In this document: positions 17,807 through 28,715 of the stretch, piece by piece
Layout of the letters: each line of letters begins with the position of its first letter
How positions within the stretch are numbered: position 1 is the stretch's first letter
Assembly: GCA_019510305.1 (NCBI GenBank)
Contig: JAEKKN010000037.1
Coordinates: forward strand, 1 to 64,000
From: Microbacterium sp.
GTDB lineage: Bacteria > Actinomycetota > Actinomycetes > Actinomycetales > Microbacteriaceae
DNA length: 64,000 nt
Direction: 5' to 3'
The notes under the pieces: generated by a model
What the model was told of the DNA's origin: nothing
The model's input: only the letters and a program-made list of their open reading frames with translations
The model's database searches: none
Position numbers and translations under genes: made by a program

Positions 17807-19122
17807 TGTCGGGCGCACCTCAGGCGCGCTCGGCAGGTATCCGCTACGTCTTCCCCGTCCTCGCGGGGAAGCTCGCGCGGTTCGCCACGCGGCTGCGCGG
17901 CGGTGGATCGGCGTTCCCCGGCTATCTGACCAACCGGCTGGCGCCCACACTGCTCCCGACGCTCGCCGGACAGTTCCGATACGGCGTGGTCTTCGTGCTG
18001 GGCTCGAACGGGAAGACCACGACGACCCACATGATCAGCGAGGTGCTGCGCGCACACGGGCTGAAGGTGTTCACGAACCCCACGGGCGCGAATCTGCCTC
18101 AGGGCGTGACAAGCGCTCTCCTCGCCGACGCCACCCTGACGGGCCGCATCAAGGCCGACGTCGCGGTGCTCGAGATCGACGAGGGCTACGCGGCTGATCT
18201 CGCCGACCGGCTCTCACCCGCGGTGATCCTGTCGTTGAACGTGCAGGTCGACCAGCTCTACCGCTTCTACGAGACCGAACGCGTCGCAGACATGATGCTC
18301 GAGGCCTCCCAGCGCGCGTCGGCACACGTCGTCGTGAATCGCGACGACCCGTATCTGAGCAAGATCGATGCGAGCGCCATGCGCGGAGAGGTATCGTTCT
18401 TCGGCGTATCGAGCGAACTCGTCGCCGCATCCGCCCACGGCCTCGCCAACGCGGCGGATACGCGCAGCGGCAACGCGGGGATCCTCGACCACGAGGCGTA
18501 CGCCGAGGTGATCAGCGCCGAGGGGCGCAAGGTGGTCGTGCGTGTGGACGGCACGGATGCGCCGATCACGCTGCCCGCCCGAGGTCTGCACTATGCGGCT
18601 GACGCTGCGGCGGCATTGACAGTGGCCTCGCGGGTTCTCGGCGCCGACTTTGCTGTCGACAAGGCGGCGAACGGTTTCGCGAAGATGGCTCCGGCATACG
18701 GACGCGGTGAGGTCATCCCGCTGCGCCGCGACCCCGCCGGCGAGCAGGTCGAGTTCGTGATGTTCAAGAATGCGCCGAGTCTGCAGATGAATCTCGACGC
18801 TCTCGAAACCGCGCCCGAGCGCGCTCTGATCGCGATCGACGAGGGCACTCCCGACGTCTCCTGGCTCTACGACGTCGACTTCGACGTGCTGAAGCGCATC
18901 GACGTCGTGACCGGCGAGAAGGCGTACCAGCTCGCCCTCAGCCTCGAGCATGCCGGTGTCGAGATCGGCGTCGTCGAGCCCGACATGGAGAAGGCCGTCG
19001 CGCTCATGCGCGCCCTGACGCCCTCGCCGTCAGGCACCCAGACCTGGTTCGTCAACTACGAGCTGATGATGATCGGGCGACGGCTGCTCGGTCACGGAGA
19101 TCAGGAGATCGCCCGCCGATGA
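17803..19122 (+). CDS. MurT-like Mur ligase domain protein without zinc-ribbon cysteines
   Basis: The 439-residue protein has the Mur ligase central domain with P-loop GSNGKTTTT (residues 67-75), VLEIDEGY, and a C-terminal DUF1727-type domain with [10 protein letters not shown] at 351-360, the site of MurT's catalytic aspartate. MurT pairs with GatD to amidate the alpha-carboxyl of D-Glu in lipid II. Known MurT proteins carry a four-cysteine zinc ribbon inserted in the central domain; this protein has no cysteine at all, and that region reads [20 protein letters not shown] instead. It overlaps sigA by ATGA and the GatD-like gene by ATGA. I infer an activating ligase acting on D-Glu whose acceptor may not be ammonia. 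Confidence 0.82.
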   Translation: MMSGAPQARSAGIRYVFPVLAGKLARFATRLRGGGSAFPGYLTNRLAPTLLPTLAGQFRYGVVFVLGSNGKTTTTHMISEVLRAHGLKVFTNPTGANLPQGVTSALLADATLTGRIKADVAVLEIDEGYAADLADRLSPAVILSLNVQVDQLYRFYETERVADMMLEASQRASAHVVVNRDDPYLSKIDASAMRGEVSFFGVSSELVAASAHGLANAADTRSGNAGILDHEAYAEVISAEGRKVVVRVDGTDAPITLPARGLHYAADAAAALTVASRVLGADFAVDKAANGFAKMAPAYGRGEVIPLRRDPAGEQVEFVMFKNAPSLQMNLDALETAPERALIAIDEGTPDVSWLYDVDFDVLKRIDVVTGEKAYQLALSLEHAGVEIGVVEPDMEKAVALMRALTPSPSGTQTWFVNYELMMIGRRLLGHGDQEIARR

Positions 19123-19901
19123 CCGACACCGTGCGTATCGTCCAGTTCTATCCCGTCGAGCTCGGCATCACCGGAGACCGCGGCAACGTCCGCGCTCTGC
19201 AGGTGCGTCTCGAGCGAGCCGGGGTCCCCGTCGATGTGGTGCATGTGGGTATCGGCGACCCGCTTCCCGCTGACGCGGACATCCTCGTGTTCGGGAACGG
19301 CCCGCTCTCGGCCATGCGCCTGGTCGCAGACGATCTGCGGGCGCGCTCGGCGGAGCTCGAAGCCTTCGTCGCCGCCGGCGGTTCGCTGTTCTCGATCGGC
19401 GCTTCTGCAGAACTGCTCAGTGAAGGCGTCGACCTGCTCGACGGCGAGAAGCTCGAAGGCCTCGGCCTCTTCCCGTTCCGAGTCGCACGCACTCGCGAGC
19501 GCAACGTCGGCTACATCATCGCCGACACCGTCGACGGCCGGGTCATCGGTTTCGAGGACCACGCGTCGCGGTGGATGCTCGGAGCGGATGCCGTGCCGTA
19601 CGGCGCCGTCGTGGCGGGCAAGGGAAGCTTCGCCCGCGCCGGAGGCGTCGGTGATGAAGACGGTAGCGGCGCAGGCGAGATCGTCCGGCGCGGAGAGGCC
19701 TACGCGTCGAACGTGCAGGGTCCGGCGCTGCCGTTGAATCCGCAGTGGGCGGACGCGATCCTCTCGGCAGTGACCTCGCGTCGCGGTATCGAGTGGTCGG
19801 CTGGCGAAGCTCACGCTCATCTGAACGAGTACGCTGACGGCGCTCGTGCGGCGATCGAGCACCTCATCCACAGCAAGGACTTCCGTACGATCGGACTCTG
19901 A
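19119..19901 (+). CDS. GatD-like class I glutamine amidotransferase homologue lacking the catalytic Cys and His
   Basis: The 260-residue protein aligns through its length with GatD: the GITGDRGN start, ADILVFGNGP in place of the family's GGGQD region, EKLEGLGLF, and GFEDHASRW in place of GFENHGGRT. The nucleophile position (CGGYQ in GatD) reads IGASA with Ile93. The catalytic histidine of the HGPxLPxN motif is Gln200 (VQGPALPLN). There is no cysteine anywhere in the protein. It therefore should not hydrolyse glutamine. It is coupled on both sides (ATGA with the MurT-like gene, TGATG with the next). It may act as a structural partner of the MurT-like ligase. The catalytic loss is read directly from sequence; the role is inferred. 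Confidence 0.82.
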   Translation: MTDTVRIVQFYPVELGITGDRGNVRALQVRLERAGVPVDVVHVGIGDPLPADADILVFGNGPLSAMRLVADDLRARSAELEAFVAAGGSLFSIGASAELLSEGVDLLDGEKLEGLGLFPFRVARTRERNVGYIIADTVDGRVIGFEDHASRWMLGADAVPYGAVVAGKGSFARAGGVGDEDGSGAGEIVRRGEAYASNVQGPALPLNPQWADAILSAVTSRRGIEWSAGEAHAHLNEYADGARAAIEHLIHSKDFRTIGL

Positions 19902-20599
19902 TGCTCTCCAGCAGTGCGCTTCCTCGCGCGGTGATCTCCCGGTCGGCGCTCACCGCGTCGGCCGCCGCGGCCGTCGCGGCCGGAGGCCGCATCGCGGATC
20001 TCCGGCGTGACGCGTGGGGGCACGGCGTCCTCACGGTCGGGCAGGCCGCGCGTGTCGCCGGCATCGCGCACGTGCTGGTCGATTCGCAGAGCGAGGCCGA
20101 GGCGCTCGCTCTCGAGGGGATCGATGCAGTCGTCGACGAAGAGCCCGACATCGATTCGACGCTGCTGTACGGACTGCCCGATGCCGACGGCGTGCTCGCC
20201 AGCCGCCCGATCCTGCGTCTCGCCGGGCGCGTGCTGTCCACGAAGCGGCTGAAGCCCGGCGATGCCGTGTCGTACGGGTACACGCACCGTGCGTCCGAGC
20301 ACACGGTCGTCGCACTGGTCACCGGCGGCTATGCGCAGGGGATCGTGCGGGCGCTCGGGAACAACGCGCACGTCGAGGTCGACGGCGTGGAGCGGCCCAT
20401 CATCGGCCGTGTCGCCATGGACGTGTGCGTCGTCGACCTGCAGGGGCACGAGGCGGCCGTCGGCAGCGAGGTCACCTATTTCGGGGGCGTCGGACCGGCC
20501 GCTCCAGCGCTGGCGCGTTGGAGCGCGGTCACCGGCCTCACCGTCGCCGAGCTCGTGGCAGTGACCGGTTCGCACGCACAGAGGGAGTGGGAAGCATGA
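19901..20599 (+). CDS. Alanine-racemase-like protein, C-terminal catalytic half (retains Tyr, lacks PLP lysine)
   Basis: The 232-residue product is far shorter than alanine racemase (about 370). Residues 30-75 match the barrel's beginning, but the PLP-lysine motif KADAYGHG is RRDAWGHG with Arg35 at the lysine position. About 160 residues of the TIM barrel are missing. Residues 100-232 are a well preserved C-terminal racemase domain: KPGDAVSYGYT, GGYAQG with the catalytic-type Tyr144, and PIIGRVAMD with Met173-Asp174. Alone it cannot bind PLP in the standard way. It is translationally coupled to the next gene (ATGA), which has the complementary defects, so a heterodimer is the natural reading. 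Confidence 0.82.
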   Translation: MLSSSALPRAVISRSALTASAAAAVAAGGRIADLRRDAWGHGVLTVGQAARVAGIAHVLVDSQSEAEALALEGIDAVVDEEPDIDSTLLYGLPDADGVLASRPILRLAGRVLSTKRLKPGDAVSYGYTHRASEHTVVALVTGGYAQGIVRALGNNAHVEVDGVERPIIGRVAMDVCVVDLQGHEAAVGSEVTYFGGVGPAAPALARWSAVTGLTVAELVAVTGSHAQREWEA

Positions 20600-21633
20600 G
20601 CCGGCCCGAGCTCCACCTGAGCAGCGAGCAGTTCATCGCGAACATCGAGGCCGTGCGCACCCGCATCTCACCGTCGGTCCTCATGCTGGTCATGAAGGAC
20701 GATGCGTACGGGCACGGCATCACATGGGCCGTGGAGACCGCGCAGCGCGCCGGCGTCGACTGGTTCGGCAGCTACGACGTGGCAGGCGGAGTGGAGATCA
20801 GGCGCATCCTCCAGCGACCTGCGGACGTCTTCGCCTGGGCCACGTCGACGGATTCCGAGATCGACGAGGCGCTCATGCAGCGGATCGATCTCGGCGTCGG
20901 CACCGCGGAGTACCTCTCGCGGGTCATCAGCCGGGCGACGGTTCTCGGCATCCGGGCGCGCGTGCATCTGAAGATCGACACCGGTCTGCACCGCAACGGA
21001 GTGCTGTTCGAAGACTGGCCGGCGACCATCGACGCGGTCCGCGAGGCTGAAGAGGCTGGCGCGCTCGAACTCGTGGGCGTGTGGAGCCATCTCGCCGAGG
21101 CGAGCGACGCCGAGGACGACGATGCCCGGCAGGTGTTCCTCCGCGCGATCACGACCACGGCGGAATCAGGGCCGACGCCGCAATGGCAGCATCTGACGGC
21201 GTCCGCAGCCTCGTGGTGGCGCCCCGAACTCCGGGGGACCCTCTCGCGCATCGGCGCTTTCTGCTACGGCATCCGCTCGGCTGACGGTCCCGAGCTCGAG
21301 GGTGTTCTTCCGGTGGCCGAACTGACGGCGACCGTGATCGACGTGGTCGACGAGGGCGCGGTGATCTCGATCGGGTCCTTCGACGGTCTGCCGTCCACGC
21401 TGGCGGGGATGCCCGTGGGTACTGAGCGGGGCACGCGGATCGTCGCGTCGATCGACCTCACGACATCGCTCGTGGAAGGCGGGGGACTGGAGGTCGGCGA
21501 CCGCGTCTGGATCTTCGGCACGGGAACGCACGGCGAGGCGACTGCCACGACGCTCGCGGAGCGGATCGACACGGTCGGCGAAGAGATCCTCACCCGACTC
21601 ACGGCGCGTGTACGGCTAGTGGCCTCGGACTGA
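20596..21633 (+). CDS. Alanine-racemase-like protein, PLP-binding half (retains lysine, lacks catalytic Tyr)
   Basis: The 345-residue protein keeps the racemase barrel: PLP lysine K34 in VMKDDAYGHG, KIDTGLHRNG (Arg133), His165 in GVWSHLAEA, SAAS at about 203-206, and RIGAFCYGI (Arg218). Its C-terminal domain is degenerate. The VSYG stretch is missing. The GYADG motif bearing the catalytic tyrosine is GSFDG (Ser261), and the MD of GRICMD is ID. Racemase needs a Tyr from the partner subunit across the dimer interface, and the upstream coupled gene supplies exactly that. The substrate is unknown; a D-amino acid for the group-B peptidoglycan bridge is a reasonable guess. A normal alr elsewhere in the genome would be expected. 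Confidence 0.85.
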   Translation: MSRPELHLSSEQFIANIEAVRTRISPSVLMLVMKDDAYGHGITWAVETAQRAGVDWFGSYDVAGGVEIRRILQRPADVFAWATSTDSEIDEALMQRIDLGVGTAEYLSRVISRATVLGIRARVHLKIDTGLHRNGVLFEDWPATIDAVREAEEAGALELVGVWSHLAEASDAEDDDARQVFLRAITTTAESGPTPQWQHLTASAASWWRPELRGTLSRIGAFCYGIRSADGPELEGVLPVAELTATVIDVVDEGAVISIGSFDGLPSTLAGMPVGTERGTRIVASIDLTTSLVEGGGLEVGDRVWIFGTGTHGEATATTLAERIDTVGEEILTRLTARVRLVASD

Positions 21634-21639
21634 GCGGAC

Positions 21640-21663
21640 GGTTCAGGAGCCGGCTCCTGAACC
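21640..21663. terminator. 24-bp perfect palindrome between convergent genes, likely bidirectional terminator
   Basis: A perfect palindrome (GGTTCAGGAGCC and its complement) lies 6 bp after the racemase-like stop and 11 bp before the DUF7455 stop. It folds into a 10-bp stem with a CCGG loop. There is no U-tract. Confidence 0.6.
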
Positions 21664-21674
21664 TGACGACGAAC

Positions 21675-21890
21675 TCAGGCCTCGATGAGGCGGGCAGTCT
21701 CGTCGTGCCAGCTGGTGGCGATGCTGCGGAGCTTCTCTTCGTACTTGCGGCCGTGGTGGGCGCAGAAGAGCATCTCGGTGCCATTGACCTCGGCGGCGAT
21801 GTACGCCTGTGCGCCGCACGAGTCGCAGCGGTCCATGGCGGTCAGCCGGAACTCTACGGCGGAGGCCTCACGTTCGGTCGTTGCATTCAT
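21675..21890 (-). CDS. Small zinc-finger-like DUF7455 protein
   Basis: A 71-residue actinobacterial protein with a CDSCGAQA knuckle at residues 22-25 and a second metal-ligand cluster FCAHHGRKYEE, suggesting a single zinc site. The family has no known function. The ATG at 21890 is preceded by a very strong ribosome binding site (AAGGAGG, about 8 bases upstream). It is convergent with the sigA operon and divergent from parE, a position it often holds in actinobacteria. Confidence 0.8.
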   Translation of the reverse strand: MNATTEREASAVEFRLTAMDRCDSCGAQAYIAAEVNGTEMLFCAHHGRKYEEKLRSIATSWHDETARLIEA

Positions 21891-22058
21891 CTCGGTGCCT
21901 CCTTGAGTGTCGGGTTCGCTGTCGGGACTTGATCAATACAACCACGCGGAGCCTGGGTGCATGCCCGGATCACGGCGTGTTTCGCTCAGCGCGTACGTCC
22001 GGGGCCCCAGGTGGCTCCGTCAGGGGAGTGTCTGCGGCTCACAGCGGGGTCCGACGAA

Positions 22059-22064
22059 TAGACT
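22059..22064 (+). promoter_or_regulatory. -10 element of parE, near-leaderless
   Basis: TAGACT is followed by eight bases and the GTG start at 22073. Confidence 0.5.
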
Positions 22065-22072
22065 CGGAGATT

Positions 22073-24157
<2,085 letters not shown>

Positions 24158-24239
24158 CCTCCCGGCGATCCGCGGAGCTGCGGGCGCCCGGCCTGCGTGT
24201 TCGCAGGAGCCGCGCCGCGCCTCCTGCGAGGATGGGGCG

Positions 24240-25151
24240 ATGATCGCGATCGTCTCGGCGCCGTCGAACCTGGGCCTACGCCCTCTGCAGCGGGGCGCAG
24301 TTCCCGGCACGGCCAAGGCGCCGGAAGCGCTGCGGGAGGCCGGGCTGCACGCCTCCCTCGCCCGACGTGCGTTCGATGCCGGAGTCGTGCTTCCTGGGCG
24401 CTATCTGGATGACGAGAGACGTCCAGCGGGCACGGTGCGCAATCAACCGGCGCTGATCGATCATGCCCGTCGTCTGGCGCGCCGGCTCGTCACCCTTCGT
24501 CGCGAGGGCCATGCGCCTCTCGTGCTCGGCGGTGACTGCAGCCTGGTGATCGCCGCCGGTCTTGCCTCGAAGGTCAGCGGTGGCGGAGGCCTCGTGCACG
24601 TCGATGGGCACACCGACTTCCGCCACCCTGGCAACAGCGATTCCTACGGCGCGCTGGCCGGGGAGGACCTCGCCGCGGCGATCGGACGTCATCTTCCCGG
24701 GATCGCCGACATCGACGGGCTTGGTCCGTACTTCGATGCCGCGGCCGCGGCCCATGTCGGATGCCGTCGTGAGGATGAGGAGATCGCCGAAGTCACCGAC
24801 GCCATCGCCCTGACGATCCCTGCTGATCAGGTCATCCTCTACGGCGCAGCACGCGCCGCATCGCGAATCCTGTCGGCGACGGGACTCGACTACGGGTTCT
24901 GGCTGCAGATCGACGTCGACGTGCTCGATCCTGCGCACATGTCGGCGGTCGACAGCCCTGACCCCGGCGGACTGTCGCCCGATGAGCTGGTCGATCTCCT
25001 GCGCGTGCTCGCTCCCCGGGCCTGGGGAGCCTCTGTGACGGTGTTCGACCCCGACCTCGACCCCGACGGCGTCCACGCGCGAACCGTGGCCGCCATCGTG
25101 TCCGAGGGACTCTTGCACCTCGGCGAGGAGGCCGCTGCTCCGACCGTGTGA
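24240..25151 (+). CDS. Arginase/agmatinase/formiminoglutamase family hydrolase
   Basis: The 303-residue protein has the binuclear manganese ureohydrolase motifs GGDCS, HVDGHTDF and DVDVLDP, in order and at normal spacing. Family members cleave guanidino or formimino groups from arginine, agmatine, guanidinobutyrate or formiminoglutamate; the substrate cannot be decided here. The ATG at 24240 lies six bases after GAGGAT, a possible -10 for a leaderless message. The gene sits between parE and the convergent parC with no metabolic neighbour to suggest its pathway. Confidence 0.85.
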   Translation: MIAIVSAPSNLGLRPLQRGAVPGTAKAPEALREAGLHASLARRAFDAGVVLPGRYLDDERRPAGTVRNQPALIDHARRLARRLVTLRREGHAPLVLGGDCSLVIAAGLASKVSGGGGLVHVDGHTDFRHPGNSDSYGALAGEDLAAAIGRHLPGIADIDGLGPYFDAAAAAHVGCRREDEEIAEVTDAIALTIPADQVILYGAARAASRILSATGLDYGFWLQIDVDVLDPAHMSAVDSPDPGGLSPDELVDLLRVLAPRAWGASVTVFDPDLDPDGVHARTVAAIVSEGLLHLGEEAAAPTV

Positions 25152-25178
25152 CGGCCGGCGCCCGTGAGGACGACGGGA

Positions 25179-27626
25179 TCAGACGATCGTGCGGCCGATC
25201 GATCCGATCACGCCGTCGATGGGCTGGCCCGAAGCGTCTCGGCGGGCACCCGGCTCGGGCAGCTTGCGCACGGCGCCGGTCGGGTCGACGGCGAGAGCCG
25301 GAGAAGGTCCGACCCACGCGACCGTCAGGCGGTCCTCGCCCTTCAAGAACGCGTGCGCCCTGACGCCACCCGTGGCACGTCCCTTCGCGGGGTACTCGGC
25401 GAAGGCGGAGACCTTGGCCCGGCCGGGGTCGGTGCCGGGGAGGATGCTCTCTCCGCCCGAGACCGTGGCGACGACGGCATCCGCGTCAGGGGTCACGACG
25501 CCGAAGAACAGCACCGACGCACCCGCGCCAAGCTTGATGCCGGCCATGCCGGCGGCCGGAGCTCCCTGCGGGCGCACGGCGGATGCCGTGAACCGCAGCA
25601 GCTGCGCATCGGTCGTGACGAACACGAGTTCGGCTTCGTCGGGTGCCTCGGCGGAGCCGACGACTGTGTCGCCGGCCTTCATGCCGATGACCTCGATCTC
25701 CGGGCGTACCGGCAGCGTCGAAGGGACGATGCGCTTGACCGTGCCCTGGGCCGTGCCGATCGCGACCGGCGTCTCGCTGTCGAATCGCACGAAGCCGACG
25801 ATCCGCTCGCCTCGCGCGGTGATGCCGAGATAGTCGCGCAGCGGCGTGCCGGCGGCGAGCTGCACAGAGCTGGAGGGCACCGACGGCAGGTCGACGGGGG
25901 AGAAGCGCACCACGCGCCCGGCGCTGGTCAACGCGCCGAGCTCGGCGCGCACAGTCGTCTCGACGGTCGTGAGGATCGCATCGTGCTTGCTGCGGCGGGC
26001 GGGTGCCGAGAGCTCCTGGCCCTCGGCGAGGTCGACCCGCACCGCTCGACCGGTGGTCGACAGCACGAGAACGGTCGGTGCGTCGGCGATCTGCAGGTCG
26101 GGTGCGCCCTTCGCCGCGCGCGGCTTCGGCGGAGCGGCGTTCATGAGCAGCGTGCGCCGCGGGGTGCCGTATGCGTCGGCCGCGGCGTCGAGCTCGCTCG
26201 CGACCGCCGCACGCAGCCGTGCCGGGCTGCCGAGAAGTTCTTTCAACGCGGCGATGTCGGCGAGCAGGGCGTCGCGTTCGGCCTCGAGCTCGATGCGGGA
26301 GAACTTGGTCAGACGGCGCAGGCGCAGTTCGAGGATGTACTCGGCCTGCAGTTCGCTGAGATCGAACACCGACCGGAGTCGGGCGCGGGCCTGTTCGGAG
26401 TCATCCGAGGAGCGGATGACCTGGATGACCTCGTCGATGTCGAGGATCGCGATGAGCAGACCCTCGACGAGGTGCAGGCGCTCCTCGCGGCGGGCGAGCC
26501 GGTACCGGCTGCGGCGTGTGATGACCTCGAGACGGTGCATCACGTAGACGCTGAGCATCTCCTTGAGACCGAGCGTGCGCGGCTGCCCGTCGACGAGGGC
26601 GACGTTGTTGATGCTGAAGGAGTCCTCCAGCGGGGTCAGCCGGTACAGCTGCTCGAGCACGGCGTTCGGATCGAAGCCCGTCTTGATGCCGATGGAGACG
26701 CGCAGGCCGTGGTTGCGGTCCGTGAGGTCGGTCACATCGCTGATGCCCTGCAGCTTCTTGGACTGCACGGCGTCGCGGATCTTCTCGATCAGACGCTCGG
26801 GTCCGACCATGTAGGGAAGCTCGGACACGATGATGCCTGTGCGACGCGGTCCGATCTGCTCGACCGACACCTTGCCGCGGACCTTGAGCGCGCCGCGGCC
26901 GGTGGTGTACGCGTCCTTCACGCCGTCGAGGCCCATCAGGATGCCGCCGGAGGGGAAGTCGGGACCGGGCACGAACTCCATGAGCTCTTCGGTCGTGGCG
27001 TCCGGGTTCTCGAGCAGATGCGTGGCTGCGGCGACGACCTCGATGAGGTTGTGCGGTGCCATGTTTGTCGCCATGCCCACCGCGATGCCGCTGGCGCCGT
27101 TGACGAGCAGGTTGGGGAAGGCCGCGGGGAGGACGGCGGGCTGCTGGAACTGACCGTCGTAGTTGGGGATGAAGTCGACGACGTCCTCGTCGAGGTTCTC
27201 GGTGAGCGCCATGGCGGGCGACGCCAGCCGAGCTTCGGTGTAACGGGCGGCAGCGGGGCCGTCGTCGAGCGATCCGAAGTTGCCGTGACCGTCGACCAGC
27301 GGAACGCGCAGCGCCCAGTCCTGCGCGAGTCGTACCAGGGCGTCGTAGATCGCCGAATCGCCGTGCGGGTGCAGCTTTCCCATCACCTCGCCGACGACGC
27401 GGGCGCTCTTCACATGACCACGATCGGGGCGCAGGCCCATCTCGGCCATCTGATACAGGATGCGGCGCTGCACAGGCTTGAGACCGTCGCGCGCGTCGGG
27501 CAGGGCGCGCGAGTAGATCACCGAGTAGGCGTACTCGAGGAACGAGCCCTGCATCTCGCTCTCGAGGTCGATGTCCTGGATTCGCTCCGGGGCGAGCTCG
27601 GGCGGCGGGGTTTTCGGCATGGCCAT
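25179..27626 (-). CDS. parC: DNA topoisomerase IV subunit A (type IIA)
   Basis: This is the DNA breakage-reunion subunit partnering ParE. The 815-residue protein has the N-terminal winged helix with [17 protein letters not shown], the quinolone-resistance-determining region ([14 protein letters not shown]), catalytic Tyr129 in AARYTEARL, the isoleucine-containing [15 protein letters not shown], and a C-terminal beta-pinwheel. The gyrase-specific GyrA box is not evident, which supports ParC. It is convergent with the arginase-family gene (27 bp gap). Its own start region faces the broken phosphodiesterase gene. Confidence 0.93.
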   Translation of the reverse strand: MAMPKTPPPELAPERIQDIDLESEMQGSFLEYAYSVIYSRALPDARDGLKPVQRRILYQMAEMGLRPDRGHVKSARVVGEVMGKLHPHGDSAIYDALVRLAQDWALRVPLVDGHGNFGSLDDGPAAARYTEARLASPAMALTENLDEDVVDFIPNYDGQFQQPAVLPAAFPNLLVNGASGIAVGMATNMAPHNLIEVVAAATHLLENPDATTEELMEFVPGPDFPSGGILMGLDGVKDAYTTGRGALKVRGKVSVEQIGPRRTGIIVSELPYMVGPERLIEKIRDAVQSKKLQGISDVTDLTDRNHGLRVSIGIKTGFDPNAVLEQLYRLTPLEDSFSINNVALVDGQPRTLGLKEMLSVYVMHRLEVITRRSRYRLARREERLHLVEGLLIAILDIDEVIQVIRSSDDSEQARARLRSVFDLSELQAEYILELRLRRLTKFSRIELEAERDALLADIAALKELLGSPARLRAAVASELDAAADAYGTPRRTLLMNAAPPKPRAAKGAPDLQIADAPTVLVLSTTGRAVRVDLAEGQELSAPARRSKHDAILTTVETTVRAELGALTSAGRVVRFSPVDLPSVPSSSVQLAAGTPLRDYLGITARGERIVGFVRFDSETPVAIGTAQGTVKRIVPSTLPVRPEIEVIGMKAGDTVVGSAEAPDEAELVFVTTDAQLLRFTASAVRPQGAPAAGMAGIKLGAGASVLFFGVVTPDADAVVATVSGGESILPGTDPGRAKVSAFAEYPAKGRATGGVRAHAFLKGEDRLTVAWVGPSPALAVDPTGAVRKLPEPGARRDASGQPIDGVIGSIGRTIV

Positions 27627-27682
27627 CCTGGAAATGTTGCAGAGGCTGAAGGGCGCGGGGAGCCTGTGACAGACTGGCTCGG

Positions 27683-28662
27683 ATGTCCCTCATGCTACCG
27701 TCCGAGTCGCCCACGGCCCGGAGCATCGTCGGGGTGGCGGGCGACCTGTTCGCCGCTCTCCGCGGCGAATCCGCGACGCTGCCGCGGGCGGAGTCCGTCG
27801 TGCTCGTCCTGATCGACGGCCTCGGGGCGATCAGCCTGCGCGCGCATGCGGGTCACGCCCGGGCGCTGACGGCAGGCATGGCGAAGAAGGACGTCGCCTC
27901 CTCGGTGTTCCCGTCGACCACGGCCGCGGCTCTGACGAGCATCCTGACCGGTGTGTGGCCGGGCGAGCACGGACTCGTCGGTTACAGCGTGCTGGACCGC
28001 TCTCGAGGCGTCCTCGTCAACCAGCTCTCCGGATGGGAGAGCTCCGGCGTCGATCCCGCGTCCTGGCAGGTCGCGCCCACGGTTTTCGAGCAGGCGGCAG
28101 CCGACGGACGCCCCGTGTTCGCGGTGGGCGTCGCCGCCTATGCAAGGCCGGCCACAGACACGGAATCGCGTCCCGCCAGTGGGTGTCGGCACTGGAGGAC
28201 GTCGACGCCGCCCTGACGCGCCGTGTTCCTCCCGGCGTCGGGGTGATCGTCACCTCCGACCACGGGATGGTCGACGTACCGGGGCACAAGCAGGTGGTGC
28301 TCGAGTCCGAGCATCTCGTCAGCGTGAGCAGCATCGGCGGCGAGCCGCGCATGCTGCACGTGTATCTCGACCCCGACGTCGATGCCGCCGAGATACTCTC
28401 GCGCTGGCGACGAGATCTCGACGGCGCCGCCGACGTGGGAGGCCGTGCCGAGACGATCGCGTCGGGTCTGTTCGGCCCGACGGTGACGGAAGCTGCGGCG
28501 TCACGGATCGGCGACCTGCTGGTCGTCGCGCGGGGTAACGGAGCGGTGTACGACGGCACGGCGGCTGATCAGCGCAGCCGCGGCATGGTCGGCCAGCACG
28601 GTGGTCTCACACCGGAGGAACGACAGGTGCCGTTGCTGCGATTCGGGGCGTTCGCCCGCTGA
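27683..28662 (+). pseudogene. Alkaline-phosphatase-superfamily phosphodiesterase broken by an internal deletion
   Basis: The first frame (27683 to about 28143) encodes the N-terminal half of a nucleotide pyrophosphatase/phosphodiesterase-type protein: VLVLIDGLGA, and the nucleophile region FPSTTAAALTSILTGVWPGEHGLVGY. It then runs into nonsense and stops at 28216. The second half continues in another frame from about 28144: KAGHRHGIASRQW, VIVTSDHGMVD, GGLTPEE, to 28662. Between the halves, roughly 55-60 residues usual in the family are missing, including the aspartate that precedes the GH-x-x-G metal motif. The pattern indicates a non-triplet deletion near 28143. It could be an assembly error; reads would decide. 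Confidence 0.8.
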
Positions 28663-28715
28663 GCCGCCGTCGCTCGGTCTGTCGCCGAGGTGCGGCAGTC
28701 ACTCGAACGCGACGG

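Noticed and set aside
19901..21633. The two racemase genes as one alanine racemase split by a frameshift
   Set aside because: Both proteins contain their own KxDAYGHG-type barrel segment and their own C-terminal domain, so they are two diverged paralogues, not halves of one broken gene.
17803..21633. Biosynthetic gene cluster or mobile island
   Set aside because: No integrase, transposase, flanking repeats or composition shift; all genes overlap with sigA and use the same codons.
24192..24207. parE terminator hairpin CCTGCG/CGCAGG
   Set aside because: Only six base pairs with no U-tract, and it lies in the promoter region of the arginase-family gene; too weak to call.
25164..27812. 882-codon open frame antisense to parC
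   Set aside because: Shadow of the parC codon pattern with low-complexity residues; parC is unambiguous.
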